Positions 59,282 through 64,000 of a stretch of DNA of 64,000 nt are shown here, one piece after another (position 1 is the stretch's first letter; every line of letters begins with the position of its first letter). The notes under the pieces are model-generated. The model made no database searches. It saw only the letters and a program-made list of their open reading frames with translations, and was not told the origin of the DNA. Both the position numbers and the translations under genes were made by a program. The DNA is from an uncultured Muribaculaceae bacterium (GTDB taxonomy: Bacteria; Bacteroidota; Bacteroidia; Bacteroidales; Muribaculaceae), in the NCBI GenBank assembly GCA_910586565.1, contig CAJUIT010000013.1:13078-77077 (forward strand). Reading direction: 5' to 3'.

Positions 59282-62200
59282 TCAATAATAATGTCAGTTT
59301 CTCCATTGAGATATTTCTCAAGACTTAGCTTTATGAATTTAAGCCTGTCGCTACATGGGAATGTATCTATGAATTTCTCGACAGCGTTCTTATCAGGAGC
59401 AAGAAACACAAAATCTTCTTTGTAACGTTGTATTATTTTGCCAACGGGAGATAACTCTTCGCCGGCACCTTCTACAAGAATATCCCTCACTTCTTTGTTG
59501 AAATGGATTTCGGGATGTGTCGTAATATTTGACAAGATTCTATACAGGTCGCGATAAATCGTGTATGCATAGCTACTGTGAGGCTGTTCAAAAGAACGCA
59601 GACCTTCTTCCCAATCATAATATAATGCCCGTATTTGTCCCGGCATCAGGTTTTCACGCAAAGAGTGACCTTCATAATGAAGTGTGCGTTTACACAACAG
59701 AGCGAATGGTGAAATTTGCTCCACAAACTTCGTCGCATTTTCCGGTTGTGGAGGTGTTGTGATGCGAATTTGCACTTCACGCCTAACGGGTGGCATTATG
59801 GCAGCATTTTGCCAGTCCAGTTCAGGCCAATTGCAGTTATCATCTGTAATGCGATCTTTTGAGAATTCCTTCATTTCACCGATGGTAATATATTCGCGAG
59901 GAATCATGATAATGGCGCGAAGTAATGCCAGATGAGATATAATTTCATTGAATTCAAAAGAATTCAATGCCAGCATATCCGTTGAATAGTGTGTCAAAGG
60001 TCGCTTCGACACAGGTTTTGCTGAAACAGTTGTGCTTTTGAAATGATGTTTTATGGAATCAAACCGCGAGTCGTCTTCAAATTTGCGCGAATCCTTGTCG
60101 TTAACAGAAATGAAGAATTTTAAGGTGCTATCCTCTTGAGCCTTAATAGGAGTTATTGAAAATACTATCCCGATACCGGCAATTTGATATATATGATTGA
60201 TTGCGTTGGCATACTTCAGTCCATCTCCGAGGGGGAGTGCGACAGTCGACATGAGTTTTTCTATGTTTTCCCCGGTCATGGGTAACAGCAATCCTCGCTC
60301 GATATATTTTTCACCATGCTCGTCAGGCTTCAATGTAAATGTAATAAAGTGCGGCTTTATCTTTTGGATTAAAGGATTTGCAAAAGCCCCGAGAATATTC
60401 CCGGTTATGATCTTTCGTTCAATTATGCGGTTGTTATTTCGCGCAATCTCATTGTCCCACTCTGTTGGATTGAATGTCCACTCATTCAAAGAGAGCAGTT
60501 CAGCGAGCCGGGCATAGTTGCTTTGAGTTCCTTTGTCCACCAGATTTAGAACTAATTCTTTGCGAATGGCAGAAAGCGCGAATACAAATTGAACGTTGCC
60601 GGGAGAAAAGCGTTTTTGCTGATTCTTGCCGAAGCGTATTTCTTTCAGGACTGCGATGACACGTCCAACATTATCCTCCACCGGCATCACTTGAATAATA
60701 TTTGAATAACCTTTGCCGATGACAGCTAATGCAAGGACATCCATCAACCGTTTGCGCTGCTGAGATTTGTCTTTAAGTTCTTTCTTCTCTCTGATGTCCA
60801 AATCTTGATAATCTGTTGAATAAGACAAGAGCTTATGCTTGATTCTTTCCTGTTTGGGAAAGTCTTTCAATTCTTCACCAATCACCGGCCACCAAAGTTC
60901 GACCGGTTGTTGAGTCAATAGCATCAGTTGTGAAGCTCGGTCTTTATCATCGGTATATTTTGCAAGCACATCAAGTGTAGAGACCCATAGTTTTTCTCTA
61001 CGAGCCTTGAATTTCGCTCGTATGCGTTTGTTTTCAACCTGATAATAATCCTTGATCTCACGGTTCAACTCAGTAGATTCAATCGGGTTGGCTCCATAAT
61101 GCGATTTTGCTTTTTCAACTTCTTGACCAAGCGTCTTTGAGTCATAAGGAAAAGTGCGATGGCGACATAGGAATGTAGATAGCTTTGATGCACCACCTAA
61201 CGCAGTATCATCAACCGAAGCCGTAAACAGTTCTTCGCAAACAAACTCTGCCTCGAAATCACGATGTTCGCGTTCAAGATCCCATTGGTTTATTCGTCTC
61301 AATTCCTGTTCCAAACTTAGGTAAGCTGAAAATACATCATCAATAATGTCTTGTTGAGCCGATACGCTAAGCATAGAAATGCGGGCAAGCAACTGACTTG
61401 CGGTTGCAGACCTGTTCAACCCCAATATAAAGGCTAACTCTTGATTGGAATCGATGAAATCTTTTGCTATGGCGTTGCCGTATTTGTTTGTGATGTCGAT
61501 AAAGTCGGCCTGCCGCTTATCCTGGTCCTGGTTGGCTGTGGTATTGGCGCTAAGCGAGCGCAACTTGGCCCGCAACATCATGTTTAGGCGCTTTTCTGAT
61601 GGTATGGCCGTGATGATATATTCATAAAGAGGCGGGAGATGCTCCAATTGCCCCGTGCGGTTTATTCGTCCACGTTTTTGAAGGTCGATATTGACATCGA
61701 GGTCATTTTGGACTATTAGCATCTTGCGTTGGCGCACTTCATGTTCCGGGACCTCATTTGTGGCGATAGCATGGGCACTCGCACCAATGGCACCACAGGC
61801 ATTGATGAGAATCACTTCGACTTTATTATTCTGAAAATCATTGAATATATGGTTGGAATGGCGTTTCTTTCGTGGAATAACAGTCGCATTTGCATAGTTG
61901 TCCTCTCCTTCCGGCGAGAGATATTCGAGCTGACGGGCACGCCCGGTACACTCTTCAAAGCGGATATTTCGCCGGATTCCATTTTTATCAATGTATGACT
62001 CCTGAGTTATAAGTTGCCGTATTACATCTATCGGCGACATCGGCAGATGAAATACATCTTCTTTTATTCCATGATATATTTGCTCAGAATAAGCTTTTAT
62101 CTCATCAATCTTGATCTGCAACTCACTCGGATCCGGCAAATCACTGAAATCCAGATCAAATACAGTGATAGGAGGAAATGCCGGATTCCGAATAGTCTTG

Positions 62201-63633
62201 TCAATCAATCTGATAAGAATCGTGGAGAAATCTCCATTTGCACATTCCCCGGTGTCAGGATCAATGCTGTCGCGCAGAATACATTCAAGAGTATCGCTCA
62301 TGCCAATCACAATATTCTTGCCAGACTGAACTTCTCTTACAGCGGTTTCTGCCACCTCTTTCGCTTTAAGGGAAAGAAGAAGCACTTTATTGATATAAAA
62401 CAGTTGAGCCCGAGTTGGATAAGGTTTAAAAACTTTGACGCCAAGAAGAGAGGCTTTTACCATAAAAGCCTTTACCATGTCTGACAGTTTCACAAGCTCC
62501 CGAAACCAATACATAACTCTATCAAAAAGCTCGGTGTGTGTTGCCAACTTATCATCAAGGTATGTATATGTGGGCTCTGGAATCCCATCATGGGAGTGTT
62601 CCCGACGAATCATTTGCCCCTCTTTCGCCAGCTTGGATGCTACATACTCCTGCATAGGGACTCCACCGTTCGCGAAAGCGGCCTGTAACGTTTCGTTAGT
62701 TGCCAAAGAACTCAATATCGTCTGACGCATAAACGTGATGAGGCACTCCGGTCGTTTGGCAAATGTTGCCGAAAGAAAAACGCATTGCGTCTGAGGACAT
62801 TCCTTTAGTATCGCATTGATACATTGGGTTATTATGGAAATTTTTCCGGCAGTTACACTGCTGCTTTTATGTGCTTCGTCAAAAATAAAGAGCACTTTAT
62901 GCTTTTCGCAAAGCGAAGTCAGAAAGTCAAGACGTGTTTTATCTTTACGAGCATCTTTCAACTGCGAGTAAGTCAATATCAGGTATTCATATCGACTTTC
63001 TGGAATATCGCCCTGGGCGTATATCATTTCCAGTTCAGCCTTCTTGGGGGACTTATATACCTCCTCGTATTGATGCTGATATATGCCCATTACCTCCTGC
63101 CCATCTTCGTCATCTTCATCCGGAGTCCATATCTCATCGGTCGATGGATTGTCATCTTGCTCAATGATGTTGTCAAAATCAACCACAGACACTTTCTGAT
63201 TGAGAATTAGGGGACGTGCATCTTTGATACCGAGGGCTTTGCAATCGCGATACATATCACTGAAAAGAGTGTATCTGTCCGTCAGGAATATCGGCAGATA
63301 ACCGGCCAACATTCCATAGCGAATCATCGCAGCTGCCTGACGCCCTTTGCCTATACCGGTCTGGTCGCCGATAATAACCGACTGACTGCGGGCTTCAATA
63401 TTGTAGATAGCTAACGCAACACCTTCTACTTGCTCTTGAGCTAATGCCACAGCAAGTTCTTCGGGGGATAGATTGAGTCGATTGGCTACATAGCCTGAAA
63501 CGTCGCCGTGGAGTGCCTCTTTCAGTTTCAAAAGGGCATGGGAGGTTTCTTCCGAAAGTTGTTCCGGAATTGTGGCCCCTAATGACAGGATTTCCCTCTC
63601 AGGCATATAATTTTTATTATCAGCGTACTTCAT
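59278..63633 (-). CDS. Strawberry-notch-type SF2 helicase
   Basis: This encodes 1451 residues from the ATG at 63633; a TTG at 63645 is the only longer start and lies inside a promoter-like box. Walker A GDQTGIGKGRQ near 88-98 and FIFDEAHKSSSVTAG near 251-265 (Walker B) match the SBNO helicase group, as does LQKRGRINRTGQ (motif VI) near 667-678, preceded by INACGAIGASAHA. SBNO-like helicases occur in phage and conjugative-element polyvalent proteins. The last ~700 residues are unassigned. It probably translocates on double-stranded DNA in defence, anti-defence or element maintenance. Confidence 0.85.
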   Translation of the reverse strand: MKYADNKNYMPEREILSLGATIPEQLSEETSHALLKLKEALHGDVSGYVANRLNLSPEELAVALAQEQVEGVALAIYNIEARSQSVIIGDQTGIGKGRQAAAMIRYGMLAGYLPIFLTDRYTLFSDMYRDCKALGIKDARPLILNQKVSVVDFDNIIEQDDNPSTDEIWTPDEDDEDGQEVMGIYQHQYEEVYKSPKKAELEMIYAQGDIPESRYEYLILTYSQLKDARKDKTRLDFLTSLCEKHKVLFIFDEAHKSSSVTAGKISIITQCINAILKECPQTQCVFLSATFAKRPECLITFMRQTILSSLATNETLQAAFANGGVPMQEYVASKLAKEGQMIRREHSHDGIPEPTYTYLDDKLATHTELFDRVMYWFRELVKLSDMVKAFMVKASLLGVKVFKPYPTRAQLFYINKVLLLSLKAKEVAETAVREVQSGKNIVIGMSDTLECILRDSIDPDTGECANGDFSTILIRLIDKTIRNPAFPPITVFDLDFSDLPDPSELQIKIDEIKAYSEQIYHGIKEDVFHLPMSPIDVIRQLITQESYIDKNGIRRNIRFEECTGRARQLEYLSPEGEDNYANATVIPRKKRHSNHIFNDFQNNKVEVILINACGAIGASAHAIATNEVPEHEVRQRKMLIVQNDLDVNIDLQKRGRINRTGQLEHLPPLYEYIITAIPSEKRLNMMLRAKLRSLSANTTANQDQDKRQADFIDITNKYGNAIAKDFIDSNQELAFILGLNRSATASQLLARISMLSVSAQQDIIDDVFSAYLSLEQELRRINQWDLEREHRDFEAEFVCEELFTASVDDTALGGASKLSTFLCRHRTFPYDSKTLGQEVEKAKSHYGANPIESTELNREIKDYYQVENKRIRAKFKARREKLWVSTLDVLAKYTDDKDRASQLMLLTQQPVELWWPVIGEELKDFPKQERIKHKLLSYSTDYQDLDIREKKELKDKSQQRKRLMDVLALAVIGKGYSNIIQVMPVEDNVGRVIAVLKEIRFGKNQQKRFSPGNVQFVFALSAIRKELVLNLVDKGTQSNYARLAELLSLNEWTFNPTEWDNEIARNNNRIIERKIITGNILGAFANPLIQKIKPHFITFTLKPDEHGEKYIERGLLLPMTGENIEKLMSTVALPLGDGLKYANAINHIYQIAGIGIVFSITPIKAQEDSTLKFFISVNDKDSRKFEDDSRFDSIKHHFKSTTVSAKPVSKRPLTHYSTDMLALNSFEFNEIISHLALLRAIIMIPREYITIGEMKEFSKDRITDDNCNWPELDWQNAAIMPPVRREVQIRITTPPQPENATKFVEQISPFALLCKRTLHYEGHSLRENLMPGQIRALYYDWEEGLRSFEQPHSSYAYTIYRDLYRILSNITTHPEIHFNKEVRDILVEGAGEELSPVGKIIQRYKEDFVFLAPDKNAVEKFIDTFPCSDRLKFIKLSLEKYLNGETDIIIE

Positions 63634-63689
63634 AATCGACTGCAAAGATAGAGTCAGTGTGTTTCAGAATCCGATACAGGTGGGAAACA

Positions 63690-63989
63690 TTAGTCTTCAT
63701 CTTCATCGTATACGGATTCGCCGGTGAAGATGTTGGTGTGCTCGTTGGCGCAACATTCATTTTGCCACCATACCTCAGGACTCATTGTCAGATGGCCGTC
63801 TTTGCCCATGATGACAGTGTAATCTTCGTAGTCGGTATAATCAATCTGTATATATAGGTCGACGTATTCAGAACCCGCGGTTACTTCGGTGCCGAAGAGA
63901 GTCATCAAGTCTTTCCAGTCGTGAAGGAAATCGTCAAAAGAGGTGTAATTTTTCACAATCTCCATGAAACCGGCATGACGCTGGCGCAT
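63690..63989 (-). CDS. Hypothetical acidic protein, possibly 5'-truncated
   Basis: The frame gives 99 residues from the ATG at 63989, rich in Asp/Tyr (YVDLYIQIDYTDYEDY) with a tail GESVYDEDED. The frame stays open for the 11 bases left to the window edge (residues LSK), so the gene may begin further out and be the end of a longer protein. No family is recognised. It is separated from the helicase by 56 bases that contain a TATCTTTG box at 63650-63643. Confidence 0.5.
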   Translation of the reverse strand: MRQRHAGFMEIVKNYTSFDDFLHDWKDLMTLFGTEVTAGSEYVDLYIQIDYTDYEDYTVIMGKDGHLTMSPEVWWQNECCANEHTNIFTGESVYDEDED

Positions 63990-64000
63990 TTTCGAGAGAC

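Overview
The window looks like a chromosomal segment from a Bacteroidales bacterium, probably close to Muribaculaceae. The evidence is the repeated TTG-N19/20-TAnnTTTG promoter pattern of Bacteroidetes, a lipoprotein TamA homologue (TamL) next to TamB, a BspA-type leucine-rich-repeat protein, a NigD-like lipoprotein, a DUF4254 gene beside a family 9 glycosyltransferase, and a LysRS with the long C-terminal tail seen in this phylum. The exact genus is inference.

The first part, 1-37956, is mostly ordinary core genome. It holds the end of mscL, aroK, alanine dehydrogenase, RNase H, a TPR protein and manC. Two small toxin-antitoxin-like pairs follow (mntA-hepT and DUF4160-DUF2442), then tRNA-Ala(GGC), lysS, gpsA, lolD with a NigD-like lipoprotein, a DUF3467 protein, cysS, a RecD-like helicase and a flavo-diiron protein. 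Next come a BspA-like protein, yqeY, a glycosidase-like protein, serS, an AspT-type transporter, a dicarboxylate symporter, tamL-tamB, the DUF4254 and GT9 genes, an endonuclease I and a lipid kinase. Two intergenic stretches here are unusual. One is a nested inverted repeat before the DUF3467 gene (12100-12280). The other is a family of palindromic repeats on both sides of the glycosidase-like gene (18661-18830 and 20784-21060).

From about 38070 to the right edge the window becomes an AT-richer accessory island, read as a defence and mobile-element island. Its first operon (38287-46997) encodes a small unknown protein, an MmeI-type adenine methyltransferase, an AbiJ/HEPN-like protein, an AlbA_2/ATPase regulator, a DEAD/DEAH-type helicase and a GIY-YIG nuclease. 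Together these resemble a restriction-type antiphage system with modification, translocation and cleavage parts. The AlbA_2 gene appears to have been inserted: a diverged copy of the helicase gene's first codons lies just upstream of it. RhuM, a small conserved Bacteroidales protein and an AbiH protein follow.

The next block (49610-53715) starts with a candidate terminated, pseudoknot-capable noncoding RNA. It continues with a probable graspetide (ester/amide-crosslinked peptide) operon: a membrane protein, an 84-residue precursor overlapping an ATP-grasp ligase, and four small unknown proteins, some of them membrane proteins. A DprA-like protein with a novel N-terminal part follows.

The last block (54844-64000, minus strand) is a tightly packed operon of a strawberry-notch-type helicase, a zincin-domain protein like those in phage polyvalent proteins, a PD-(D/E)XK nuclease and four unknown proteins. 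It continues beyond the window. No integrase, insertion sequence, rRNA or CRISPR array was found. All functional names rest on motif recognition by eye; no database search was run.
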